Source: Erysipelatoclostridium sp. An173 (GTDB lineage Bacteria; Bacillota_I; Bacilli_A; Erysipelotrichales; Coprobacillaceae). Taken from it: a DNA stretch of 64,000 bases. This document shows positions 44,201 through 53,821 of the stretch, in pieces. The translations under genes were made by a program, and so were the position numbers. The DNA lies in NCBI RefSeq assembly GCF_002160495.1, contig NZ_NFKR01000015.1:1-64000 (forward strand), read 5' to 3'. A model generated the notes under the pieces. It was given only the letters and a program-made list of their open reading frames with translations, had not been told where the DNA came from and did no database searches. Within the stretch, counting starts at the first letter, position 1; the number at the start of each line of letters is the position of its first letter.

Positions 44201-44330
44201 ACTTTCACCCCACATTTTTTTATCCCCTCTATCATATACTAGAACTAGTCATAATTCAATTTATTTTCGGTCGAATGGGAAAAAATAAGTTTTCTTAAGA
44301 AATTATTAATTAAAACAAAAAAATGTGTTG

Positions 44331-44385
44331 TTGTATACAATTATTCAATTTTTTACTTTACAAATCATATTGTATACAATATAAT
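44331..44385 (+). promoter_or_regulatory. serC promoter with two TTGTATACAA operators
   Basis: TTTACA (44357-44362), 17-bp spacer, TATAAT (44380-44385). The 10-bp palindrome TTGTATACAA occurs at 44331-44340 and again at 44370-44379, filling the spacer up to the -10. The copies are 39 bp apart, close to four helical turns. Repression by a dimeric regulator is inferred. Confidence 0.65.
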
Positions 44386-44411
44386 GAGGTTTAAATACAA
44401 GAAAGGAAGGT

Positions 44412-45503
44412 ATGAATATGACTGAAAAAAGAGTGTTTAATTTTTCTGCAGGTCCTTCAATGTTACCTGTGCCGGTATTAGAAAAAGCGGCTAAACAAAT
44501 GTTGAACTATGAAAACAGCGGAATGAGCGTAATGGAGATGAGTCATAGATCCTCTTCCTATTTGGATATCTTTAATAAGACTAAAGACTTATTAAAAAAA
44601 GTAATGAATATTCCAGATGGTTATGAAATTGTGTTTATACAAGGGGGAGCAACACAACAGTTTTCAATGGTACCATTAAACTTATTAAAAAATGGTAAAG
44701 CTGATTATATTATCACTGGTTCATTTAGTAAAAAGGCAGCTACAGAAGCTAAAAAATATGGGGAAATTAATATTGCCTATGATGGAAGTGATAATGATTT
44801 TAAACATATTCCAACACAAGATGAATTAAAATTGGATCCTGAGGCATCATATGTTCATTTATGTGCTAATAACACTATTTATGGTACAGAATGGAAATAT
44901 GTTCCTGAAACTAATGGGGTACCAATTATTGCTGATATGTCATCAAATATTTTATCAAAACCAATTGATGTATCTAAGTATGGCATGATTTATGCTGGGG
45001 CTCAAAAAAATATGGGGATTGCTGGTCTTGGTGTAGCGATTATTAAAAAAGATTTATTGCAAAAAGTTAGTGCAACAACACCAGTATTATTAGATTATAC
45101 TTTGATGATTGAAAATGATTCAATGTATAATACACCACCAGCTTATGCAATTTATGTTTTAGGCTTAGTTCTAGAATGGATTGATGAAATGGGTGGTTTA
45201 GAAGTGATGGAAAAAAGAAATATTGAAAAAGCTAAACTACTTTATGATTATCTTGATAGCAGTGATTTTTATAAAGCTCATAGTGATAAGGATAATCGTT
45301 CATTAATGAATGTTACTTTTACAACTCCATCTAAAGAATTAGATGCTAAGTTTGTAAAAGAAAGCATCGAAGCAGGAATGACTAATTTAAAAGGACACCG
45401 CTCTGTTGGGGGAATTAGAGCTTCTATTTACAATGCGATGCCATTAGAAGGGGTAGAAAAATTAGTTGCTTTCATGAAAGAATTTGAAGCAGCAAATAAA
45501 TAG
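44412..45503 (+). CDS. serC: Phosphoserine aminotransferase
   Basis: 363 aa, class V aminotransferase. FNFSAGPSMLPVPV is the SerC N-terminal motif, and the PLP lysine is in YAGAQKNMGIAGLG. Converts 3-phosphohydroxypyruvate and glutamate to phosphoserine. AAAGGAAGG precedes; ATG 44412 and 44418 are both possible. Forms an operon with serA (12 bp gap) behind a promoter with paired palindromes. Confidence 0.97.
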   Translation: MNMTEKRVFNFSAGPSMLPVPVLEKAAKQMLNYENSGMSVMEMSHRSSSYLDIFNKTKDLLKKVMNIPDGYEIVFIQGGATQQFSMVPLNLLKNGKADYIITGSFSKKAATEAKKYGEINIAYDGSDNDFKHIPTQDELKLDPEASYVHLCANNTIYGTEWKYVPETNGVPIIADMSSNILSKPIDVSKYGMIYAGAQKNMGIAGLGVAIIKKDLLQKVSATTPVLLDYTLMIENDSMYNTPPAYAIYVLGLVLEWIDEMGGLEVMEKRNIEKAKLLYDYLDSSDFYKAHSDKDNRSLMNVTFTTPSKELDAKFVKESIEAGMTNLKGHRSVGGIRASIYNAMPLEGVEKLVAFMKEFEAANK

Positions 45504-45515
45504 GGGTGATTAATT

Positions 45516-46679
45516 ATGTACGATATAAAATTATTAAATAAGATTTCTCAAGTTGGATTAGATGAGTTTGATACAAACTATTCATATGGAGAAGATGTCG
45601 AAAATGAAGATGCAATTTTAGTTAGATCAGCGTCTTTACATGATTATGATTTTAATTCAAATCTAAAAGCGATTGCTCGTGCTGGTGCTGGGGTGAATAA
45701 TATTCCAATTGAAAAATGCAGTGAAAATGGAATAGTTGTCTTTAATACACCTGGGGCTAATGCTAATGCGGTTAAAGAATTAGTAATTTGTAGTTTGTTT
45801 CTAGCTTCTAGAAAGATCGTTGAAAGTATTAAATGGGTAGAGGGATTAAAAGATGATCTAGATGTAGCTAAAACAGCTGAAAAAGGTAAAAGTAATTTTG
45901 TTGGGCCAGAAATTGAAGGAAAAACATTGGGGATTATTGGTTTAGGTGCAATTGGGGTTAATGTTGCTAATGCTGCAATTAAATTAAATATGAAAGTAAA
46001 AGGATATGATCCATATATTCGAGTTGATGCTGCCTGGGCTTTATCAAAACATGCTCGTCAAGCAGCAAGTTTAGAAGAAATTTATAAAGAATGTGATTAT
46101 ATTTCAATTCATGTTCCTAGTACTAAAGAAACTCGTGGCTTTTTAAATAAAGAAGCTTTTGCGATGATGAAAGATGGCGTAAAATTATTGAATTTTGCTC
46201 GTGGTGATTTAGTTAATAACGAAGATTTACTAGAAGCAGTAGCTAGTGGTAAAGTTGGAAAATATATTAGTGATTTTGCCTCACCAGAGTTACTTGGAAA
46301 AGATAATATTATTATCTTGCCACATCTTGGAGCTAGTACACCGGAATCTGAAGATAATTGTGCTAAAATGGCGGTATCAGAAATTAGAGAATATTTAGAA
46401 AATGGAAATATTGTAAATTCTGTTAATTTTCCAGGGGTAAAACAAGCTCGTGAATCTAAAACGAGAATTTGTGTAATCAATAAAAATGTACCAAATATTT
46501 TAGCGAGAATTTCTAATTTATTCGCAGATCATAATTTGAATATTGAAAATATGGTCAATCGTTCACGTGGAGAATATGCTTATACATTAATTGATACTGA
46601 TGATGAAGTTCGTCAGGATATTATTGATCGAATTGAAGCAGCTAAAGGTGTAATTAATGTTCGTGTTATTGTAGACTAA
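45516..46679 (+). CDS. serA: D-3-phosphoglycerate dehydrogenase
   Basis: 387 aa. Rossmann motif GLGAIGVNVANAA, active-site Arg in RAGAGVNNI, Glu/His pair region (FASPELLG, LPHLGASTPESEDN), and a C-terminal ACT domain (about 320-387) expected to bind serine for feedback control. Short form without the intervening domain. First step of serine synthesis, cotranscribed with serC in an order opposite to the pathway. Confidence 0.97.
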   Translation: MYDIKLLNKISQVGLDEFDTNYSYGEDVENEDAILVRSASLHDYDFNSNLKAIARAGAGVNNIPIEKCSENGIVVFNTPGANANAVKELVICSLFLASRKIVESIKWVEGLKDDLDVAKTAEKGKSNFVGPEIEGKTLGIIGLGAIGVNVANAAIKLNMKVKGYDPYIRVDAAWALSKHARQAASLEEIYKECDYISIHVPSTKETRGFLNKEAFAMMKDGVKLLNFARGDLVNNEDLLEAVASGKVGKYISDFASPELLGKDNIIILPHLGASTPESEDNCAKMAVSEIREYLENGNIVNSVNFPGVKQARESKTRICVINKNVPNILARISNLFADHNLNIENMVNRSRGEYAYTLIDTDDEVRQDIIDRIEAAKGVINVRVIVD

Positions 46680-46710
46680 TATAAATGGTTTTATTAAAAG
46701 ATACTAAAAA

Positions 46711-46741
46711 AAAGCACACTTTGAAAAAAGTGTGCTTTTTA
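46711..46741 (+). terminator. Terminator of serC-serA
   Basis: AAAGCACACTTT (46711-46722), loop GAAA, AAAGTGTGCTTT, then TTT. Confidence 0.92.
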
Positions 46742-46849
46742 TCATAAATAAATTAATAAAATTTACTAAATAATTATATGTGATAATAGCTACTTTTATT
46801 AAAATATAAATATTTTCAGTAATTTTTGTTGGTTTAAATTATGATTATT

Positions 46850-46921
46850 AATATATTTTACTAATTTTTATAGTAAAATTTAGTAAAATATATTGTGGTG
46901 CATTTTACCGAGTGCTATAAT
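46850..46921 (+). promoter_or_regulatory. Promoter and large inverted repeat upstream of the glycosidase genes
   Basis: A perfect 15-bp inverted repeat, AATATATTTTACTAA (46850-46864) and TTAGTAAAATATATT (46880-46894), with a third TAGTAAAAT in direct orientation between the arms (46871-46879). The right arm overlaps the -35 TTGTGG (46893-46898); a 17-bp spacer leads to TATAAT (46916-46921). The layout is that of an operator with several half-sites. Confidence 0.6.
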
Positions 46922-46978
46922 GATAGTGCATATTTATGTTACGGGAATAGAATGCAAATAAATGAAAGGATTGGAAAA

Positions 46979-48946
46979 ATGAAGAAGAAAGGATTGAAAA
47001 TTTTATTGGCTTCATTATTGGCAGTTCCATTAATTGCAGGATTAAATAATTCTGATAAGGTTGAAGCTAATAATGTTGCCCATGAACATGACCTGATTAA
47101 ATTAGAACGTCCAGGTAGTGGTGGTGAAGCGGTAACTGGTGGTGATTTTTCAAGCAGCAGTGCCTGGCAATGGAAAAACGCTGACATTCAAGCTGTAGAT
47201 GGAAAAAACACAGGGCATTTAAAAGCTGGTGTTAATGATGCATCTTTTGGTCAGGTGTTATCGTTGAAAAGGGATACTGATTATACAGTTACTTACAAAG
47301 CTAAATTATCAGAAAATGGTAATGGGGTAAACTGTGATATTCGAATTCCTAATGCTGGGATTTTAGATGGTACTTGGCAAGGTATTTCTGGAAGCGAATG
47401 GAAAGAATATACTTTTAAATTCAATTCTGGTGACCATGAAAGTTTAAGAATCGAATTTGTTAAATGGGGCGATGCTAGTGATATTGTTGCTAGTGAAGCT
47501 TGGATCAGTGATGTAAGTGTAACTGACGGTGGAGAAGGTGTTGAAGATGATACAACATACGACTTTATTTGGGCTGATGATTTTAATGAAGGTAAATTAA
47601 ATGAAGATAATTGGGATTATGAGTTAGGATGTATTCGTGGTATTGAACAACAACACTATGTTAAAAGCGAAGAAAATGTTTATATTGACACTGATGAAAC
47701 AGCAACTGATGGTAAATTAGTTTTAAAAGCTACTGATCGTGCTAAAGAAGATCAATATGATAATCCTCGCGATAACAGTCGACGAGTAATTTACAATTCT
47801 GGAAGTGTTCGTAGCCATGGTAAACAAGAATTTTTATATGGAAGAATTGAAATGAAAGCAAAATTGCCTAAAGGACAAGGTGTATTCCCGGCATTTTGGA
47901 CATTAGGTGCAGATTTTTCTTTAGATGGTGATATTGCAGCTGACCAAGGATATGGCTGGCCACGCTGTGGAGAGGTTGATATCATGGAATTAACTGGTGA
48001 TAGCGTTGATGGCAGCTATAATAACCGTACAGTATATCAGACATTGCATTATGGTACTGATGATAATGATAGTGGTAAATATGCTGGAAATGGAACAGCA
48101 GCTAGTTTAAATTCTGGAAACTTTAATGATGAATACCATGTATTTGGAATTAACTGGTCAAAAGGAAAAATTGAATGGTATGTTGATAATCAAATTGTTA
48201 GAACTGTTGATTATAGTGATGATCAAGCAGCCGTAAATGCTTTGGATAAACCACAATACATTCAATTCAATTTAGCTATGGGTGGAGCTTGGCCTGGTCC
48301 AGTTGGAACTGATTTGGCAGGAACTACTTATGATATTGACTATGTTTATTATGCTCGAAGCCCACAACAACAAGCAGATGCTGAAGCTTATTATGCAAAT
48401 GTGCCAGAAATAAATGGTGCTAGTGATATTACAATGCAAAAAGGAACAACAGTGAATTTATTAGAAAATGTAACAACTGATGCTGATCATTATTTAGATT
48501 TTTCAATTAATGATGCACCAATGTTTGTAAATAACGGTGGAAAAACTGAAGTTTCTTTAGTTTGTAAAGGTAAAGATGATTTAGAAAGCTTAAAAAACTT
48601 ACCAGCTGGTACATATGATTTACATATTACGGCAATTCCTAAATCAGCTAAACCGGATCCAAAAGATCCAAATCAATTAGACCGAACACAAGCTTACGTT
48701 TTAAATCGTAAAACGGTTAAATTGACAATAGTTGAAAGTGATAAGAACATTTTACAAGAAAAAATAGCTGAAGCAGAAGCATTATTGCTTAAAACAGATG
48801 TTTATACTGAAAAAACGCTTGATTATTTAAATAAAAGTGTTAACTGGGCTAAAGAAATAAATGATGATGTTAGTGCAAATCAAGAATATATTGATAGTGC
48901 AATTGCGTTATTAGATGATAGTATGGCTCGTTTAAAAGAAAAGTAG
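46979..48946 (+). CDS. Secreted GH16 beta-glucanase with N-terminal carbohydrate-binding module
   Basis: 655 aa from ATG 46979 (AAAGGA 8 bp upstream). Signal peptide (KILLASLLAVPLIAGLNNSDKVEA); a CBM-like beta-sandwich (about 40-180); the GH16 domain (about 190-465) with catalytic E332-V-D-I-M-E337 and WTLGADF, HVFGINWSKGKIEWYVDNQ; an Ig-like stretch; and a C-terminal FIVAR-type helical module (about 595-655). The E-x-D-x-x-E form with the extra residue marks laminarinase/beta-1,3-glucanase-like GH16 rather than kappa-carrageenases. No anchor motif, so it is released or held through FIVAR. 27 bp ahead of the fucosidase, probably one operon. Confidence 0.92.
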   Translation: MKKKGLKILLASLLAVPLIAGLNNSDKVEANNVAHEHDLIKLERPGSGGEAVTGGDFSSSSAWQWKNADIQAVDGKNTGHLKAGVNDASFGQVLSLKRDTDYTVTYKAKLSENGNGVNCDIRIPNAGILDGTWQGISGSEWKEYTFKFNSGDHESLRIEFVKWGDASDIVASEAWISDVSVTDGGEGVEDDTTYDFIWADDFNEGKLNEDNWDYELGCIRGIEQQHYVKSEENVYIDTDETATDGKLVLKATDRAKEDQYDNPRDNSRRVIYNSGSVRSHGKQEFLYGRIEMKAKLPKGQGVFPAFWTLGADFSLDGDIAADQGYGWPRCGEVDIMELTGDSVDGSYNNRTVYQTLHYGTDDNDSGKYAGNGTAASLNSGNFNDEYHVFGINWSKGKIEWYVDNQIVRTVDYSDDQAAVNALDKPQYIQFNLAMGGAWPGPVGTDLAGTTYDIDYVYYARSPQQQADAEAYYANVPEINGASDITMQKGTTVNLLENVTTDADHYLDFSINDAPMFVNNGGKTEVSLVCKGKDDLESLKNLPAGTYDLHITAIPKSAKPDPKDPNQLDRTQAYVLNRKTVKLTIVESDKNILQEKIAEAEALLLKTDVYTEKTLDYLNKSVNWAKEINDDVSANQEYIDSAIALLDDSMARLKEK

Positions 48947-48973
48947 AAATAAAATTAAGAAAGGGAAAAGAGT

Positions 48974-51900
48974 ATGAAGAATAAAAAAATGATGCGGAAA
49001 ATCGCAGCTGCAGCAATGGCTGGTGCTTTGGTTCTTCCAGCAACAGTATCTTCAAGCAAGGCTCAAACATTAGATGGCTGGGTTGATGATAGTCAGCTAA
49101 ATAATAGTGAAGTTGCTGCTCCTGAAGCATATGGTCCAACACCAGATGCTTTGCAATATGAATATCAAAAACAAGAACTAGCTGCATTTTGTCATTTTGG
49201 TCCTAATACATTCAATGAAATTGAATGGGGTGAAAACTATGGAAACACACCTCCAGCTGAAATTTTTACATTAGGTCCAAATGATGATTTTGATGCTGAA
49301 ACTTTAGTGGAAACATTAAAAAATGCCGGATTTAAACGCTTAATTGTTACAGCAAAACATCATGATGGTTTCTGTATCTGGGCTAGTGAATATACTAAAT
49401 ATGATGTTGCTAGTACTAATTATAAAAATGGTGAAGGTGACATCTTAGCTGAAATTTCTAAAGCATGTAGTGATTATGATATGGATATGGGACTTTACTT
49501 ATCACCATGGGATATTCATGATCAAAGCTATGGTTATTTTGATAAAGATGGTAATGCTTTAGTTGGATCAGATGGACAGCCATTAAATGGAATGAGCTGG
49601 GAAGAAGTAGAAGAAAAAGATGTTTATGATTACAATGAATATTATCGTAATCAACTAGAAGAAATATTAGGTAACGATAAATATGGTAATAAGGGTGAAT
49701 TCGTAGAAATCTGGATGGATGGAGCTAAAGGTTCAGGTTATAAAACACAAAATTATAATTTTGATGACTGGTTTGCAACTATCCAAAAATACGAAGGAAA
49801 AGAAGCGGGTAGAGAAGCTGATTGTTTGTTGTTTGGTTCTGGTGCTAAAACAACAGTTAGATGGATTGGAAATGAGTTAGGATTTGCTCCAGATACTAAC
49901 TGGGCTCAAGCAAAACTTATTTACAAAGATGGAAAAGCAACTGATATTGATACTGGTTGGGATGAAAGCACTGGTTATGCAGCTGGATATCCTGATGGAG
50001 ATGTTTGGACAGTTCCTGAATGTGATGCCAGAATTACTTCTGGATGGTTCTGGGGAAATACTAAAAAGACTCCAAAATCAATGGAAGAACTTTCAGAAAT
50101 GTATTTTAGATCAGTTGGTCATAATGGAACATTGTTATTAAATGTACCACCAAATGACGAAGGAAAATTAGATAAAGCGATTCAAGAAAGAATTGTTGAA
50201 TTTGGTAATGCCGTAAAAAATACTTTTAAAACTAATAAAGCAGAAGATAAAGCTGCTTATGCTGATACTGTATTAGGTAATTCTAAAGCTTATTCAGCTT
50301 CAAATGTTTTAGATGGTGATCAAGATACATACTGGACTCCAGAAGCTGGAAATAGTATGGGAAGTGTTTTAATTGATTTAGGAGAAACAACTAATTTTGA
50401 TGTTGTTTCAATTGAAGAAGCAATTCAATTAGGACAAAGAATTACTAATTATAAAGTTGAATATAGTAATGATTTACAAAGCTGGGAAACAATGGATGAA
50501 GGAACTACTGTTGGATCTAAACGATTAAGCAGAACTTCACCAGTTAAAGCTAGATATGTAAAAGTAACAGTATCTACAAATGAAGATACTTCACCATTAA
50601 TTAGTGAAATCGGTGTTTATAAAGCAACAGGTGGATTAGAATTAAATTCATCTGTACCTGAAGGATTAACAGTAGTTGATAATACTGATAAAGACACTAG
50701 TGATGGATTTGGATTTACATATAATAATAGTTGGGTCCAAGAAAAAGGTAAAGATTTTATCAATGGTACAAGTATGTACGCAAATGAGGGTAGTGAATTA
50801 ACATTAAATTTCCATGGTACAAAAGCTTACTTGATGGGAACATTAGATCCAAATCATGGTAAAGCAATGATTAGTGTTGATAATGGTCCAGAAGTTGAAA
50901 TCGATACTAAAGCTAGTAAGCGTAGTGTTGGAAATGTTCTTTATGCATCAGATGATCTTGAAGATGGTGATCATACACTAACTTTAAGAGTAGTAAGTGA
51001 TGCTATTGGAATTGAAGCGGCAGCAGTAATTGATAATCAAGGTAAAGGTATGTTCGAATTTGAACATAATGCTTATCGTGTTTTAGAAGCCGAAGATGAA
51101 AGTGCTACTTTAGAACATAAATTAACAGTTAAACGTGTTGGTGGAACTAACGGTGAAGCTGTTGTACAAGTTGAAAACAATCCAGGTACAGCAATGCAAA
51201 GTAACTATGATGCTAACTTAAGTGGTGGAACTTTAACATTTGCTCCTGGAGAAACTGAAAAACAAGTTAGTTTATATACAAAATACGATAGTCGTATTCA
51301 AGGTGATACATCATTTACAATGAATTTAGTTAATGCAACAAATGATGTAATCATTGGATTTAATAAAGTTGCAACAATCACAATTGAAGATCGTGATGTT
51401 AAAACTAAAGAACAATTAGCTGAGTTAATAGCTCAAGGTGAAATATTAAATACTCAAGAATACTTATATGTTTCTGGATGGGATGCTTTCCAAGATGCTT
51501 TCAAAGCTGCTAAAGAAACATTAGCAGATAGTGATGCTACTATTATTCAATATGGTAATGCTTATCGTAATTTAACTGTAGCAATTAATGGATTAGTAGT
51601 TCGTGATAATTATAGTGAAGAAGATCCATTTATTATGCCAGTTAAAAAAGATGAAACAAAAGTTCTTGAAGCTGAATTAGCTACATTAAAAAATACTGGT
51701 GAAAACGAAGAATATGTTTTAGCTGTTGAAGAACGTGATTGGGCAAGTAATAAAAAGATTATTAACTGCTTCAATGCCGGTGATCAAATTGAAGTACCAT
51801 ATAACGCTTCTAGAGCAGGTAAATATAAAGTAGTTTTAACATATCGCAGTGGTAGCGAAGAAAATAGTTTTGATGTTAGTGAAGTAGATGGAAAAATTAA

Positions 51901-53632
51901 AAACGTATCAGTTGTAGCTGGAAATGATGATGCAACTGTTACAAAAACAAAAGAATTTGAAATTGAAGTTGTTGAAGCTGGTGCTGGAACACTTGTTCTA
52001 ACTGCTAGTACTAAAAATGGACCACAATTAGATAAATTAGATATTACAGCAAGTGATTTAAATTGGAAAGAATTTACAATTAAAGCAACTGCTGGAACTG
52101 GTGGTACAATTACTCCTTCAGGAGATAACGTTTATACAGAACTTTCTGATGTGACATATACAATAACACCAGATAATGGTTATGAAATTGAAGATGTAAA
52201 AGTAAATGGTGAATCTCAAGGAGCTATTACTTCTTATACATTTACTGAACTTTCAAAAGATAGTACTATTGAAGCAACATTCAAATTTAAATACTACAAT
52301 GAAAGTACACCATTTGAATTCCCTGAAAAAATTGGTTCTGAAAATAAAGTTACTTTAGAAGCTGAAAAAACTGAACTAATCAATACTGGTGATGCAAATG
52401 AACAATGGAAATTAGGAATTGAATCTGGCACTTGGGCTAGTGGTGGTCAATTTGTCAATTGCTTAAATAGTGGCGATCAATTAGTTATCCATTATAATGC
52501 TCCTAATGCAGGAATTTATCAATTCACAGCTACATATCGTAGTGGTTCTGATACTAATAAATTAGTATGGTCTGGTGATAAAGTAATTGATGGTGAAGTT
52601 GCAGCAGGTAACAGTGATGCTTCTGTTGTTAAAACTGTTGATTTCTTAGTTGAAATAACTGAAGCTGGTAAAGGTAAAATTGTATTTACTGCACCAAGTA
52701 CTAATTCACCTCAATTAGATAAATTTGATATTGTTTATTTCAGTGATAAAGAATCTATGGCTAGAGCTGACTTAAAAGCTTTAATTGAAGATGCAAAAGC
52801 TATTTTAGAAAATGCATCTGATTATCAAACTGCAACAATTGAAAATTTAAAAACAGTATTAGCAAAAGTTGAAGATGTTTATGAAAATGATGAAGCATCA
52901 GTTGAACAACTTGAGCAAGCAAAAGCTGATTTACAAACAGCAATTGATGGTTTATTAGAAGTTGTTGATAAAACTGAATTAACTCAATATATTGCAAAAG
53001 TTCAAGAAATTGTTGATAATATTGATGATTATTCTAAATATAGTGTTTATGGATTAGAAGAAAATTTAGCTAAAGCTAAAGAAGTATATAATAATGAAAA
53101 TGCAACTGAAAATGAAGTAGCAGCTATGGTTAGAACATTAAAATATGGTGTTGAAAACGCTCGTAAAAAAGCATTTATTGAAGATTTAGAAAAATTAGTT
53201 GCTCAAGCAAAAGCAATTGATTTAGAAGGATATACACCTGCAAGTGTTGATGTCTTTGAATTAGTATTATCTGATGCACAAACATTATTAGATTCAGATT
53301 TAAGTTTTGAAAATCAAGATAGTGTTGATAAAATGTATGATCGCTTATCTAAAGCAATTAATTTATTAACAAAAATTTCTGATTTAGAAGAAGATCCAGG
53401 TCAAACACCTGACAAACCAGGAGATAAACCAGGTTCTGGAGATTCTGGTGATAATAATAACAACGGATCTCAAAATCCTTCTAACGGAAATAATGATAGT
53501 AGTAATCCTGGAAATGGTAATGCAAGTAAAACAGGTGATGATATCAATATGGCACCATTTATGGTTTTAATGGCTTTAAGTTGTTTAGGTGCATGGGAAG
53601 TTTTAAAAAGAACAAAAGAAATTGATTATTAA
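48974..53632 (+). CDS. Cell-wall-anchored multimodular GH29 alpha-L-fucosidase
   Basis: 1552 aa. Signal peptide; GH29 barrel (about 53-420) with HHDGFCIWAS and probable nucleophile D249 in EIWMDGAKG; F5/8C (CBM32-like) domain (about 426-550); a beta domain (555-690); Calx-beta (692-808); FIVAR (809-876); CBM35-like modules (893-1030 and 1122-1256) flanking an InlB-B-like repeat (1031-1109); three more FIVAR-type helical modules (1256-1470); a Gly/Asn/Ser linker; and an SKTGDD anchor with membrane helix and basic tail. Releases fucose from mucin, milk or plant glycans outside the cell. The anchor lacks the Pro of LPxTG. AAAGGGAAAAG precedes ATG 48974. Confidence 0.93.
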   Translation: MKNKKMMRKIAAAAMAGALVLPATVSSSKAQTLDGWVDDSQLNNSEVAAPEAYGPTPDALQYEYQKQELAAFCHFGPNTFNEIEWGENYGNTPPAEIFTLGPNDDFDAETLVETLKNAGFKRLIVTAKHHDGFCIWASEYTKYDVASTNYKNGEGDILAEISKACSDYDMDMGLYLSPWDIHDQSYGYFDKDGNALVGSDGQPLNGMSWEEVEEKDVYDYNEYYRNQLEEILGNDKYGNKGEFVEIWMDGAKGSGYKTQNYNFDDWFATIQKYEGKEAGREADCLLFGSGAKTTVRWIGNELGFAPDTNWAQAKLIYKDGKATDIDTGWDESTGYAAGYPDGDVWTVPECDARITSGWFWGNTKKTPKSMEELSEMYFRSVGHNGTLLLNVPPNDEGKLDKAIQERIVEFGNAVKNTFKTNKAEDKAAYADTVLGNSKAYSASNVLDGDQDTYWTPEAGNSMGSVLIDLGETTNFDVVSIEEAIQLGQRITNYKVEYSNDLQSWETMDEGTTVGSKRLSRTSPVKARYVKVTVSTNEDTSPLISEIGVYKATGGLELNSSVPEGLTVVDNTDKDTSDGFGFTYNNSWVQEKGKDFINGTSMYANEGSELTLNFHGTKAYLMGTLDPNHGKAMISVDNGPEVEIDTKASKRSVGNVLYASDDLEDGDHTLTLRVVSDAIGIEAAAVIDNQGKGMFEFEHNAYRVLEAEDESATLEHKLTVKRVGGTNGEAVVQVENNPGTAMQSNYDANLSGGTLTFAPGETEKQVSLYTKYDSRIQGDTSFTMNLVNATNDVIIGFNKVATITIEDRDVKTKEQLAELIAQGEILNTQEYLYVSGWDAFQDAFKAAKETLADSDATIIQYGNAYRNLTVAINGLVVRDNYSEEDPFIMPVKKDETKVLEAELATLKNTGENEEYVLAVEERDWASNKKIINCFNAGDQIEVPYNASRAGKYKVVLTYRSGSEENSFDVSEVDGKIKNVSVVAGNDDATVTKTKEFEIEVVEAGAGTLVLTASTKNGPQLDKLDITASDLNWKEFTIKATAGTGGTITPSGDNVYTELSDVTYTITPDNGYEIEDVKVNGESQGAITSYTFTELSKDSTIEATFKFKYYNESTPFEFPEKIGSENKVTLEAEKTELINTGDANEQWKLGIESGTWASGGQFVNCLNSGDQLVIHYNAPNAGIYQFTATYRSGSDTNKLVWSGDKVIDGEVAAGNSDASVVKTVDFLVEITEAGKGKIVFTAPSTNSPQLDKFDIVYFSDKESMARADLKALIEDAKAILENASDYQTATIENLKTVLAKVEDVYENDEASVEQLEQAKADLQTAIDGLLEVVDKTELTQYIAKVQEIVDNIDDYSKYSVYGLEENLAKAKEVYNNENATENEVAAMVRTLKYGVENARKKAFIEDLEKLVAQAKAIDLEGYTPASVDVFELVLSDAQTLLDSDLSFENQDSVDKMYDRLSKAINLLTKISDLEEDPGQTPDKPGDKPGSGDSGDNNNNGSQNPSNGNNDSSNPGNGNASKTGDDINMAPFMVLMALSCLGAWEVLKRTKEIDY

Positions 53633-53680
53633 GATTTATAATAAGACATTCCTTAAAAAATGATTCTATGATTAAAGAAG

Positions 53681-53726
53681 ACGGAAGTGTAGCTATTATT
53701 TAGCTGACACTTCTGTTTTTGTTTTA
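53681..53726 (+). terminator. Terminator of the GH16-GH29 genes
   Basis: A long imperfect stem: 53681-53695 (ACGGAAGTGTAGCTA) with 53700-53716 (TTAGCTGACACTTCTGT), followed by TTTTTG and TTTT. Confidence 0.85.
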
Positions 53727-53821
53727 TAATATAAAAAGACAATAGATTTTAAAATTATATGGTATTTTATTGTCAAAAATGGGAAATTATCTTATACTAA
53801 GGGAGATGTTGAAAGGGAAAA

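Noticed and set aside
46850-46898. Catabolite-responsive element (cre)
   Set aside because: The inverted repeat lacks the central CG and flanking TG/CA pattern of cre.
49884-50141. 85-codon plus-strand frame inside the fucosidase gene
   Set aside because: Alternative frame within a conserved GH29 domain; no start signal.
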